Positions 1 through 13,700 of a stretch of DNA of 64,000 nt are shown one piece after another. The stretch is from Gymnogyps californianus (Eukaryota > Chordata > Aves > Accipitriformes > Cathartidae): positions 10,912,001 through 10,976,000 of the forward strand of contig NC_059486.1 of the NCBI RefSeq assembly GCF_018139145.2, read 5' to 3'. Each line of letters opens with the position of its first letter. Position 1 is the stretch's first letter. The notes below the pieces were generated by a model that was not told the origin of the DNA, searched no databases, and worked only from the letters and a program-made list of their open reading frames with translations. The position numbers and the translations under genes are program-made.

Positions 1-1775
1 AAGGACTATAGTAACTGTTAATTTTTTTGTTTGACTGTTTTCTGCATTATCTGCCTGGATCGCATCAAAAATTTTACTTCCAGCGACGGCCAGTCTACAT
101 GGTAGAAATACACATTAAATGCCCAATTTGCAGAATGTCGACTCGAAATGGGCTTTTTTAGACTTTATTTTGATATTTCTTGTACTTATTTTCCACAGTA
201 CGTGAAAACAGATTAAATACGACTACTGCAACTGTCGCTGTGTCAGAGGTACTGTACAAAGTTTGCAAATTGCGGTTTCCTTATATAAAATAAGGTTCTT
301 CTGTGAGAGCCATTTTATTCTATCAGTGAGTGCCTCAAGGTAGAAATTAATTCTAATTCAGAAAAGCGTAAATAGAAGGCTGCAAAAGTCATCTTCATTT
401 TTTCTCTTTGATGTGTATGTTGTGCAAAAGGAATGGTAGTTGTAGTAAGAGTATTTAGCCAAAACTTAGGATCTCTATTACCACATTAATTCTTAATACT
501 TAAAAATAAATGGATTGTTGTGGAGATGACAGTCTCACAAAGATTTCTTGCTTGCTTTGTTAGACTATTACCAGATTCCTCTCTAAACCGTGCAGAAAAT
601 GACTAATTTTTAGTCCAGTTACAGATATTGCAAATGAAATGTACTGCCTCATTTATTTATGACACAGAGGTGCAAAGTGAAACATGACACTAGAACTAAT
701 ATCTGTTGTAGGACATATTTTATGCAGATGATGGTCCATTTAACTTAAAAAATACTAGCTCTATGAAATCAGAAGAAATAAATCTCGTCAGAATCCCAAC
801 TTTGTCACATGATACAGGGTTCAATATAAATTCATCAGTGCCATCTATGTCTAAACCTATAAATCCATAGGTTCTTCACTCAAAGAAAATGCCTACAATC
901 TATCGCATATTAAATCATTTTTCAGTTTTGCTTCTATAATATTTAGAAGACGAAAGGTATGCAGCAGGAATAATTCCTTTTGTCCTAGGTTTACAAAGTT
1001 TTGTTAATGCAATGAACAATAAATAACAAAAACAATCTCCCTTGTATTTGGATTAACTGCAACCTTCCATGCCCTTTCTGTTCTTTTCTCTTAGTTTTTC
1101 TGCCAAGCATACTGAGGATTAAGAAATCAAAATAAATAGCTGGAAAAGAAGTGCTTAATTCTCTGCAGAGGCATAAGAGAATGTATAAGTGAGCTATAGG
1201 CCAAGAGTTCTTGTTATGATAGCAACATTACTCTTATTATATTTACAGTTAATGTTATAGGTTCTGTAAATTAAAAATGCCTCCAAACTACTTGAAAAGG
1301 AAATGTAATCTATAAATAGCTACTTTATGCACACTATATCGTTTCCAGTTCAGTTAAGCAAAAAGATTTTTCATCCTCTAGTGTAACAGCTTATCCTATG
1401 AAGTTATGTCTGCATGCAAGTATGTGCTACAGGCCAAAATCTGCTTTCATTTGTATCTTTCGAAGATCGCTATCTTAAAAGAAGTTGAACAGTATACTTT
1501 CTATGACCAGATTCTATCCCTAGCCATTTTTGTGTGTGATCCTGAAATAACCACAGGTCCTAAGCATGGTTGATTATAAGCAGTTGCTAGTGTGTTTTAT
1601 TTATTAAAAGACAGATTTGTGTGTATTCCCTTATGTATGTTTCAATTTCTTTGAAACGGGTCCTTTCAGTAGAGTAGTTAGATGTCCCTCAGATTACCGA
1701 ATGAGTAGAAGATTTGGTTTAGAGCAGATCTTCACAGATATATGAAATCATGAGATGTAAACTACTTTTCTAATC

Positions 1776-1798
1776 GGGGGGGTGTGGGGGTGGCGGGG
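1776..1798 (+). other. Potential G-quadruplex tract
   Basis: Runs of 7, 5 and 4 guanines are separated by 3 and 4 bases. Since the 7-G run can supply two G-triplets with a one-base loop, the tract fits the G3+N1-7 quadruplex rule. It stands alone in AT-rich DNA with no promoter signs nearby. Confidence 0.5.
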
Positions 1799-4700
1799 TG
1801 TTGACATTTTAGGCTTTTTCTCTTTAAAAAAATACTTTAGAACAAAACATACGAGGATTCTTGTAGGTACTGGATACAAGAGAGAGGGAATATTAAATTT
1901 TGTTGTAGCCTTTTCCAATAGCATTGATTTGGAACTTCTTGCTCCCATCAACCATGGAGTGGATAATCAAATTTGTACTTTTAGTCTTAACACAGCTAAA
2001 TCCTGGAGTGCTTAAATTTGCTTTTTTTTGGAAGGATCAAAGATCTGACTGAGTTTTTGTATGCAGTATGTTTTCTGGTTTCACTTTGATTCAATTAGGA
2101 AATAGATGATAAGCTTTTACAACACTCAAGGGGTCACTTGGATGGAGTTAATGAAGAAACAAAAGGTGTAATAAGGCAATGCTCTTTTCTGAGTGACTAA
2201 TGTTTGAAAGGCGGGGCAGCTCTATTAGGATCAGATGAAGGGGAAGAAAAACATACATCAAGTCTGCCCCAACCATTTATTGACATGCAGTCTTAGTTTA
2301 CATGAAAAAGCAGCCACAAATGCTCACTGGAATGAAAAGATACAGATTTTAAATTTGTAATTCTTTTTTCTGGGCTTGGAAAAATAACTTAATGACAAGA
2401 AACTGTTGCAGTTGCTACAGTTTTTTTTAAAAATCACACTTGGATCACAAAAGTGTAGACAAAGAGTAGGGTCCACAGCAGTCATGCTGAGCAGTTATGT
2501 TATAACTCCTGTTTATATACAATGAAACTTTTTATAAAAAAGATACATAGAATGGCCCATCTTGCAGGAGAAGGGAAGTGTATACATGCACCATGATGTT
2601 TTGCATAAGGCAAGAGTGTATAGTTACATTTTAAAAGGGAAAAGAACATAGTGGATAAATAAAATTTTATTTTTGTTTTGCTTTATTTTTAATGGAAGTA
2701 ACATAGTATTCCATTGCAAGAACCCTCTAACTGGTTTTTTGTGGTTTTTTTATCTACTGGCAATTATAGAAGCTTGAGGTATTTTCTAAACACAAAAGAA
2801 AAACTATATTGAAAAACAGTCCAGTTTTGCTTCCACAACTGATTTTACAGGGGTATTGACAGTGTTAAGGGAAAGAAGCAACTGTTTTGGAAAATGTGGC
2901 TGCACCACTAAAATGAAATAAATGAGCTGTAGCCTTTTTTTCATTACAGAGTTGAACTCAGCTTCGCAAATTCTGTAAATTTTTGCCCACCTTCAACAGT
3001 CTGTATGTACCTCACTATATGGCTCTTTACACAAAGAAAATTGAGCTCTAAGACAGGGCTTTAGAAAAATCGTTAAAAATAGAAGCTGTGGAATTTATTA
3101 GAATTGTTGAGATGCCAGTTAGACCTGATTAAGTTTAATTAGGCTAAGAACATATTACATCTTTGCCCATATATGAAGTTATGCTAAGTGTGACCCAAGT
3201 AAGAAAGTGCTAGGGCTGGCAAACTTCAGAAAACCATCTGTACTCTGCTTTCTGGAGGACAGCAGGCAGATCCCTGCAACAGCGACAATGTGAGCTGGTA
3301 TGTCCAGAAGTATAACCATATCAGTGCAGATTTGCAGCTGACAAAGCCTGCTCCCTAGTGCTGCTGTGAAGGACAACGTAGTTTCTTGTCCCATCACACT
3401 TAGCTTGGTGGACAGCAGCCTGGCATGCCATCTGATCTGCATTTGATTTTATCTGGACGTGGCCTCTGGCAACTCCCATGCTAAAGATCATATGGGTAGA
3501 GAGGCATATCTCATACTATTGTCTTCACCACTAGAACACATTACTTTCTTGTATAGTCTGGGATTAAAATTATTTTTTCTTTTACTAATATGAAGGTTCC
3601 GAATTCCTATAATGCAAGTGTTGTTTAATATAGGCAAAATAATTTAAATTATTTATTAATGGCACATGTAATTGAATAGCTTAGCTGCTTAATGTGCATA
3701 GAGTACATCATTCGTGTCCTTCTTAAATGACAAATAGTTTCTTTATTTTCATCTTTTTAACTAGATGGAATGGATGTATATGTTAACTATTTATGCTGTT
3801 TGGTTTACTTCATTCTTTTGATAGGCTAACAACCCACTTTGCTGAGGTGTGCACAGCTTTAATTTCTATCATTAACTACAATGACTTTAGAAAGAAAACA
3901 AATTGTGACATTGTTTGGGTGACATAAAAAGTCCATTTTCCTGATCAGACCATTTACAAAGTTTAGTAGAATCTAAACTACTATGTTGTGGTTTAATATT
4001 TAATCCAGTGATGTTTATAACAGACTTCATGAACAGGACCAATACTTGTTTCAAATGTCATTTTTGCTAAGCACAATGCCTCTTAGTGTCCTGCAGCATA
4101 AGAGTTGTTACAACACTATGTCACATTCTTAAGTTAAAATGTTGTACTAAGCTCGCATAGAGAAAGTAGAACAAATAAATGAACATGAAATCAGCTGCTC
4201 TTAAATAAAATAAGAATTGCGTAAAGGATGTAGCTTACCTGGTGAGCTCCATTTTATAATGACAGCTGTTTTATTACACCTTTTACTGACCATGTGTTTA
4301 ATCAATATAAAACTCTAATAATGTAACAAGATCTCACAATGTTTTCTGACAAGTACTTGTAAATTTTTCTGGAATACTACTTGTTAAACAAAGATTAAAT
4401 GTGGCTATTAAAAGCTGGCAATAATGTTCCAGGAAGAGAGCTTTATTTCTGCACATGAAATGGGTACTAGGAAAGGATTGTTAAACTCTGTAAACTTAAA
4501 AAAATGAGGTAGTGACAGAATAGCTATTACTTTATATAAATAGTCCAATAAGCAAAATTGCACTTGCCTTGGACTACATGACTATGAGATTCTCAGCAGC
4601 ACAGAAAGCAAAGAAAAATTGCGTTAATTCCTGTATAGTATCACTTCAGAGAAAATAATATGAATTGCATCAATTACATGTCCTAATTGATACTGTTTGA

Positions 4701-7700
4701 TTAAATCGCCTAAACATGCATTGCTGAGATTATTACTTACTGTGTAGTGGTGGCACTAGCCTGACTATTGTCAGTTTAAGCTTCTGAGTATAATATAACT
4801 TGAAATGATGCTGGACATAATTTAAGATTTAATTTGCTTTCTAAATCGCAGATTAGAAAATCAATGAGTACCAGATTACGAATATCCTCACTCCCACTGA
4901 TGATCAGCTATGCACATAAAAAGTCTTTCTGACTTGCATTTAACCACCTGTGTTCATTATAGAAGTAGAGAGTTCAAATTCTTGACCTTAGAACAAGAGT
5001 TAGAAGGTTGCAATGCTGCAGAATAGCTACTTAAGGATTAAACAAATGCTAAGAGCACGTCCAAAGCTTATACTTGTCTTAGGAAAGAAAGTTAGGCTGA
5101 TATTAATAAGCAAGAAGATCAGCTGCATGATAGAAATTGAGTGTCTCAGAAATCAGCTAATCTTGTGGTCGAAACGTAAGCCTATGGGATAGGAAAAACA
5201 TTTCCTGGGTTTTCCCAGACAGGTTTTGTGGATCAGACCCCATAAAGAGCCTAATTTTGCCTAGGTTTGAGGGGACTGACACCCACATCTCCAGCTATAG
5301 GCTGTCCTTCCTTTTGAAGCTAAGTCATAGTACAACAAAGAATGAAAAACACCTGAGTCTGGAAGGAGAGGAAATAAAAAAGAGCTTAACTGTCCGGTAG
5401 TGGTTGGGGCATCTAACTGAGAATGGAGATTCCAGGTACTGCTTATCTAATTTCTGTTGAGTGTTGAATATAAAATTAACCTGAGAAAAAGACTCCTTAT
5501 TCCCTCCCAGCTGAGTGCCTTAACCACTAGATTTAAGAGTCACTACAGTGTCATACTCCTGATAGAAAAACGTAATTTTTAATTGTCATTAAAAATTATT
5601 CCAGGCACGTTCAGGCTAGATCTAGATGTTTGCTGCACATTGCCAGTTATGTAATTCAGTGTTAAATCTAGATTTATGTGATTTTGAAATAAAGATTACA
5701 TTTGATCTAATCCTGGGATACACCTTACTTGGAGATCCATGAAAACAAACTCTGTGACAAGATCTACACATAACTATTCTTACAAACTTAAGATGATCTA
5801 TTAACAGCAACTCTCTTTTTTTTTTTCAGCCATTCTCCTGACCAGATAAAGTCTTTTGATGCTCATCCAAAGATGTAAGAGATTACATTTTCTCCTTGTG
5901 CAAATCACAAGCCAGACTTTTGAAGTTAATCATGTTTTAATGATATAAACTGATATGAGTTAGATGAGAATCGGGTGAAGTGCTTAAACCCAAGTAATGA
6001 AAGAATTCTTTTAAAAAACAAGGCCAACTAATTTCTTTGTAAAACTAATGAAGGAATGATTTTGGAAGATAAAACACTTGAGAAAAACAAAATTTTATTT
6101 ATACTCCTTAAGCTTTTTATATAGCCTGCTTAGCAGCTATAAAATAATGTTAGAAACAATATCAGTTCTGCAGAATATAAAATGAGGGTTTACTCTGCTG
6201 TTCCCCCACCACCTTTTTTATATTCAACACCAGTAGAGACCCCAGCTCCAGAAGAGGAAGGATCGCTTTATTTGCTATGCCCCTCTAAAACTTTATCCAC
6301 ATCTGGACGCTTAGGATAGAGAAGATGTAAGAGGGGGAGACACTTTAAGGGCCATTTTTTAAGCATTTCTTACTATTCTCATATACTAACTTTCTATATA
6401 ATTTTCCCTGTAGGTATTGGAATATAAGGTTTAACATCTTACCCTTCCATGTGATGTTTTAAAATAAAGGCAAATATGGTGGCATCAGTCTCAGCTTGGC
6501 TGTAGACTCAGTGGCCTATAAATGAAAAATGATTTCTCCATGCAGGGATTTGTTGTATGTCACTTTTCTTCTGTCTCTCCTGGGAGAGGTGGTAAGGATA
6601 GTTTCCCCAATAGAAAGCAAGAAAGATAGAAGTAGAAGCTGAGTCAGGCTCCTCCCTTTTACTTTTTATCCTTCATTTGAAAAGGATAAAGCTCATATCA
6701 CCATCTTACTCAGTCTTTTATTGGATGGATTTCTTGTGAAAATCAAAAAGACTAGGTCAAAGTAGAAAACAACCCAAATAGTTCTGTGAACATCAGAATG
6801 AAGACTGTTTTTTCTACGACTGTTGCAATAGTTGATTGTAATTGATACCTAAAAAGCTTTTTGTGTATCACTACACCAATATTTGTCAGTCTTGTGTGGG
6901 TGGAGTTTTCATGATGGCTTTGAGTACTTCTTCAGTGTCCTTACCGGGAGTGTATCATCGAAATTATTACTCTTTTATTCATCTCTTGAAGGTCACCTCT
7001 GATTTTATTGTGGTCCTGTGTAGCTCACTAGCCACAATGCAGAAAAGGGGGAATTTAGCTGTTATCTCAAACTAAGCACAGAAAATCTTTTCCCTGGGAT
7101 TTTAGCTTTACTTACGAGTGTGTTTTGGAAACAATCAAACCACTAGCAGTGACTCTAATTGCCAGTCCTTCCAGGCCCAAGTGACTGTGCTGTGCCTGCT
7201 TGGCAAAGTCCTATTCCTTGTCTAACCCAGCTGTACCTGTTTACTTCACAGATTCACTAGGCTCAGCTGCCCCTGGTTACCTACAACTGATGAACTATGA
7301 GCAGCTGGAACTAACTCGGGCATTGACTAGCTCAGCCCTACCCAGCTGTGACTTCGGGAAGGTCAGAGGTTCAGAGCTGTTGCTAGGTGAGGGTTGGCAG
7401 CCTTTAAAATCTCAGGGAGAGCAGGCAGTTGGAAATGATTCCTCACTGATGGTAGGATTTCTCACAGACTATCAGGTATTCTGCTAGAGGTTTAATTACT
7501 TATAAGAGGGCTAATTAACTTCTTCCTGCTTCCTGTAAAGATTGTACTAGCGAAGAGTAATTTCTCCCTGTTTTAGAAAACTCTTGTTTTTTTCTTTTTA
7601 CTGGAAAACAAGCTTCAGACAGGTGAGGAAGTAAAAATGGTTATATACAAGTGAGACTGACAGAGATGCAGTAGGTTGTTGTGCTTGTGCTACAATGCTT

Positions 7701-10700
7701 GTAGTATGCTTATGGCAAAATATCAGTGATGGTATGGCAATTCATGTGATATATCAGCACCTTCCCTCTACTGGCTTATTAAAAAAACACAGGACCTTCA
7801 GAGGTATCACACAATTAGAACTACAGAGGACTAATTGAATCCTGGTACTTCTGACAGTCATGTCTCTCAATTGCCCTACCATTTTTAATGTGTCTGAGCG
7901 ATCAAAGTGAGACAATACTGAGTATATTTCACTGATGTTCAAAGACTGCATCCCAAAGAAAGATCATGAATGTGCTATAGACTTAATAATGCTGTTTCTC
8001 CTGTGACCTGAAGGAGATGAGTGTTCTTGTTGATCTTCCTAAGAGAGAAAAGAAATATCTTCCTATACTTTACCTCCTATGGATCTTCATGGAGCTTTTA
8101 CAAGAGCTATCAAATCATTGGCTACATCATTTAAGTCTTTTTGGCAGGTTTCTGAAAATGCTAGTAGTAAAACATAACTTGTCCTAATCTCTTTTAAATG
8201 GATGAAGGCTTTTAGATAAATTAAGTCATGTCAACATGACAAAGTACAGTCACTGTCTGTCCCATTCCTTATGGTCTGTGCAGTGATACGTACTTTCAAT
8301 TTGTTTGTCATAATGACTACTCTTAGTCTAAAATACCTGTAATAATAAGTCCAGTTATGAGATTTTCATAGGAATTTTACATTCAGAAAATGGACCCAAT
8401 AATAGAAATACAGCCTTTGTCCCTGGCCCTGTGAAAACGTATTCAATTTTGAAGTTAGTAGAAGTCTTCAAACAAAGCAGGTGTTGGCAGGAGCTTCTAT
8501 CATGAACAGCTCCTATATGTCTGCAAAGTAAAATCTATGGGTTTCATCCTGTACTCTCTGCATGCTGTAACTCCTTGTCCTAACTGCAGTGAAGAAATTC
8601 TGCCCAGTTTGGCAGAAATAGGTTGTAAATTGGAAGATTTTATTGAGAAGGTAATGTTAACTTCTGAAGATTTATTTGAAGAAGAGAGAGGCAAAGATAC
8701 TATGACATCTTGTCTATGGCAAGAAAGATTGAATAAGCAAAATTTACAATCAGAGCAACTGTACAGGTGTTAGATTTACCCCAAGAAATACTTCAGTCTG
8801 TGAAACAGGGTCTTTAAGTGCTTATATTCACTTGTCATTTTCACATAACTATGTATGAGATCATGTCAATGAAACCACCAGGTTAGTGAGACTCTGATAG
8901 CACTATATTAATGTAATATATTACATTCTGGTAAATCCTTGCAAACATGTAATTAATTACTATTTGCAAGCAACTGTCAGAAGGTACATATTACTTTTTT
9001 ATAATGGTCTAAACAGGAATTTAATATTTAGCCTGTTTAAGATCATCTAGCAAAACTGGGGAAAAGTTGAAAATATAATCCAACTTTCCTAATTTCCAAT
9101 CATTTGCTTTAACTACTAGGTAATATATTCACATTGACAAAATACATACCATGGTTTTTGTGGTTGGTGTTATGGTTTTTGGGTTTTTTTTTTAAGTGGA
9201 GAGTTCCTCTTTGTAACACTGGCCAGTGACAGATACTTGGGTAGAAATATATTAATTGGGCTATAATGCAACTTTCTTCCCCTGAGGTTTTATATTCTCT
9301 CAGCTTCAGCAGCTTGAAAACGTGAAGACTATGTTTAATAGCCACCTTTGAACTCCATGAATTTGTCAATGGTAACAAAAGGACAAATTTTTTATGTTCT
9401 CTTGTTTGAACTGGTTTTTATTTTTGGCCTTCACAAATTCTTGTGGCAATGAGTTTGGCAACAGGTTACCTTGCCTTGTCCGAAACAGATCTTCCTTTTT
9501 TTTTTTCCTTAAGTTCTCGTATTGTGAGGAAAAAAATGAACAGTAATCCCCCATGCATTTTTTTTTACACCAGTCATGTTTGTTTTTTTACAATCTCTGT
9601 TAGGCCCCATTCAGTACTTTTGTTTCTAAGATGGTCTGATTTGATTTATTTTTGTTGGGAAGTTATTTCACACCTCACATGATCTTGCTTTCCCTTCACT
9701 CTATCTTCTGTCTTCCCTATGTGTTTTTGAGGCAATGACAAGAACTGAACGTAGTATTTAAGAGGTATGTTGTGCATTTATGTGATAGCTTTAACTTTAT
9801 TCCCTTTCTTTTGTAATTTTTTTAATAAATTACATTTTCTGTGGGAATAACCATGCCATCTCCTCTCTTCTTACTAATATTTTCTTCTAATTCCACATGT
9901 AGCATTTATCTTTTTTAAGGTATAACTGATAAATGTGTCTAGTAACATTCAGAGATGCTGATCTTAACTTCCATTTGACTTAGAAATCTGTGCTTTGGGT
10001 CTGAAGAGAAAACTAATTACCTGAATCTTTGCCTACTTTTCAAACTTAGTTAGACAAATGTTGCTTCTAACCCTATGCCCTGTCTTCCTCATATCTTTAC
10101 ACTATTGTAATTACAGCTTCATTTACTCATAAGCATTCCTAAATTCCTACTAGCCTTTTGGACTACTGGTGAGCACTGAGCTGATGTTTTTTAAAAACAA
10201 ACAAACAAAAAATCTGTAATGACTCTAATATCTGTCTTTCAAGTGTTAAGAGCTAGTGTCTATCAAGGTATATTTACTCTTAAAGTATCTTTTTCCCCAT
10301 ATTCATCCCTTTGCACTTTATCTGCTTCCAGGCGTCATGCAGCCATTCACACTGGCCAGGGAAATATAGATGGAACCATATTTAGTTATGCTGATATAAA
10401 AATCTCCCATAAGATTCGGTCAATTTAGCTGGAATCTTGTTTTGGAAGAATACCAGGAAAAATAGTTGAACCTACAGTGATGAAATGTTTTTGTCTTTCA
10501 GTTTGTAATGGCTTCATTTTTATATTTCATTTTTGTATTTGTTATAAAAGTTGACACAGAAAGAAAAGATTTTTACAGAGTGAATCAAATGTAAAATCCT
10601 GTGTGAAATTGAACTAGTCTTCTGCATAGTGTTAGTGCACATATAAAGCTAATTGGAGAAATGAGAATGTGGCACAATAGACTTTCTAAAAAACCTCTCA

Positions 10701-13700
10701 AGATTAGATATAACTAAGAAAATCCAGGTTTTGCTCCTAACTGTACTACAGTACTTTGTGATCTAGCTGTGTTACTTCATTTCCCATTCTGTTTAAAATT
10801 TCCATCTTAAGATGCAGAAATAAGAATGCTGTTATGTTTGTAAGCCATTCTGAGATGCTAAGGTAGAAAATGCTATAAATTGAATGCAAAGCATTTATAC
10901 TGAATGTAAATCATACTAATGATCATGACTCAGGGCATTTCCTGGGAGCATTAACTCCACAGAAGATGTTTGCTTCTGTTCATTAACCTCAGGAAAAACT
11001 AGTTGTTAATGACCTTAGGCACTGAGGTGCTCTCTGAGCTGTGTGTTTGCCCTCAGTAGACTCTGAGCTGGTAGCTGAGAACTGTCTGTTATGTTTTCAG
11101 AGGATTTTATTTTTGTGCTTATATTACAGCATTATTGGGCATTTGCATGAAGTTAATACCCTCACATGTTAGACTGAATCAAGGTTTCAGAGGAACTCAT
11201 TTAGATTCTATTAAAACTAGATGCTTCTGAGCCTAAGGGACCAGTAGGCTACAGCTGAGGCCTTAGGAACCTTTGCAATGGAGGATTATCTGGAGAACAG
11301 CTGTTCTGCAGCAGCAGCAAGGCTCTTAGGTCCAGGACCAGGGCCTGTGCATATCAGAAAGCAGAAATCAATTAAACTTCAAGCAGCTTCGATCAGTAAT
11401 GGCTGACCTAGCTGGAACAAAAGTGATTTGCAAGGTGACAGCATTCAGTTTAGTACTCCCCCAAAATATAGTGAACTTAAAATAGTATTCAGAATGATGG
11501 CACTTCACAGAAAGTTTTAATCTGCACTTAGTCACTGTGACTGTGAGCCTAGGCATCCCTTACTGGTCTCGTACAGGTTGAAACAGGATAGGTAATGGAT
11601 AGATTAGCATTCTGGATAGCTGCAGCTTTATATTCCAAAATAAAAAACTTACGCAAGGTTTGGTGGCTAAAGTAGTCATAGATATCTTTCAGTGTCATGA
11701 GAATTTAAACAATTTTTTTTTGTAGTTAACACTGCAGAAAATGCTATAGTTTTCAAGCCTCTGTGTGTGTAAGTGCATGAATAACACCTTGGGTGACAGC
11801 CCAAATCATGCAAACACAAGCTATGTGAAGGAAGGGAATTTGCAGATGCAAATATACAGTAGAATTAACATTTTTCAGCCCAAAGAAAGAATAGTCAGTG
11901 TTCTTCCTATGCTTGTTTTCTAATGCATTTTAGCTAGATGGCAGCTGTGGGAAGGCCTCTAATTACAGAACAACAAGGTGTTTCCAATAAGATATCTGTT
12001 GTCTGCTGTTTAATTGATTATTTGCAAACTTTTTGTTTATAGATGGAAGATTTTCTTTGGGAAAGACTTTTGTCCTATGTGATTTTGCCCTGGAGAATAA
12101 TAAAACCAAACTATTTGGGAGGATAGAGGGTCAAGCTAACTCAGCGATGTTCTGGTTTGTGCTTTAAGTTGACTTGACATTGATCTATGTTGTCTGGTGC
12201 CTGAAGAAAATGACAGTTTGACTACTTCCTTTGCCTGTTCTCTATCAGCCAGCCTCCATGGCAGGACTGTTTCTCCTATGATACACTAGAGTGCAGTATC
12301 AACTCAGTTCAATGTATTTAAGTTTACATTCTATTTTCCCAGCAGAAACTGAAAGAGAAAACCAAACTTTCACTTCCCCCATATGGGTTTTAGTAGGCTC
12401 TTGGAGTTGCTGTGCAGCTTTTATTCACAAAACAAATGTAACAGCCAACAAACTTGTGCCACTTCCGTGGGTTGGGGACTGCTAATTAGAACAGCAGTGT
12501 TGTCAAACTGAATGCCAGCAACTCCCTTCAGGTGGAATTTTAAGCATCATAAGGTAGTTCCTGATAAACCTGATTTAGCATCAAGCCATAAAAAAATCAA
12601 GCTTCTTGTCAATCTCCTAAACCATCTTATTCTCTCCTTTTACTTTTTCTTTCAGTTTTGCTACTGTAAGTTCCTTGCAGGTTCTAATCCCTCAGCTTTA
12701 CAATTTTGCATGTAATTTTGTATCTTTTTAACAGAATCATGTTTTCAAAGTTGTTTTTTTGCTACGCATTCATGGAACTAGTGTAATTTTCCCCTCCCCA
12801 ATTTCCTTCTCCAGCAGCTCCAACTGCAAGGACAGCCAATGTTTATAGCGAGAAGGTTAAAATATTCTAGGTATCTTTGGTTGCTTCGTCCCATTTACTG
12901 ACTCTGCATTTTCAATATGAAATCTACTATAATGTGGAAGCTGTTTCCAATATACTATAAGGGCTTTCTACCATATGGTCTCCCATCTGTGATAAGAATG
13001 AGGGTTTTAGAAAAAGGCAAAAATTTTAGAGTGTGACTGGAGTTGAACTGTGTGCAATATCTGCCTGCTTTAAGGAAGTCTTGAAAAGTAAATATGTGTA
13101 TTATACATGTCATGAATTCTTCTACCTCCTGTTTATTCCACATTGCTGATCAAGCGTTTTCTGTGCAAAAAATAATGGTTATGAGGCCTGGAGAACTAGT
13201 GGAACTGAATACATCTCAAGAATGTAATTCAGTAAACAGTTTGCAGTCACTTCAGTTGATTGAAGTGGCTTTTAGGTCTTCAGTGATGACTGACACTTTG
13301 GGGAGGGTATACCTTTGCTAAAGATTAACCACAACAATATGTTAAACTTAAATGCAAGTGTCATTATAACTTCTTTAAGATTTTCTGCAAAACCCGCCCG
13401 CCCTGGTTACATCTGATATTTCTAATCTAAGCGAGGCTAGAGCAGGAAGAGGTATGTAGGTCTGTACTATATATCTTAAACACCACCCCACCCCCCAAAC
13501 AAACAAACAAAAAACCCACAGAAGGGAAAAAGAAGAACAGTTTAATTTTAAATATCTTTATGGAAATTACCTTTAAATCTTACAAGTTGCTGTATTACAA
13601 AGATTTTTCCTCTTTAAGTGTTTATGTTATTCCTATCTCTTACTGTACTGAAAGAATGAAATTAGCAAAATTAGATTCAGTGTTAAAAGGTATACTTTCT

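Noticed and set aside
12655..12668. Acceptor (TTTCTTTCAG) followed ten bases later by a GTAAGT donor
   Set aside because: The implied exon of about ten bases is too short to credit and lies upstream of the promoter with no host transcript evident.
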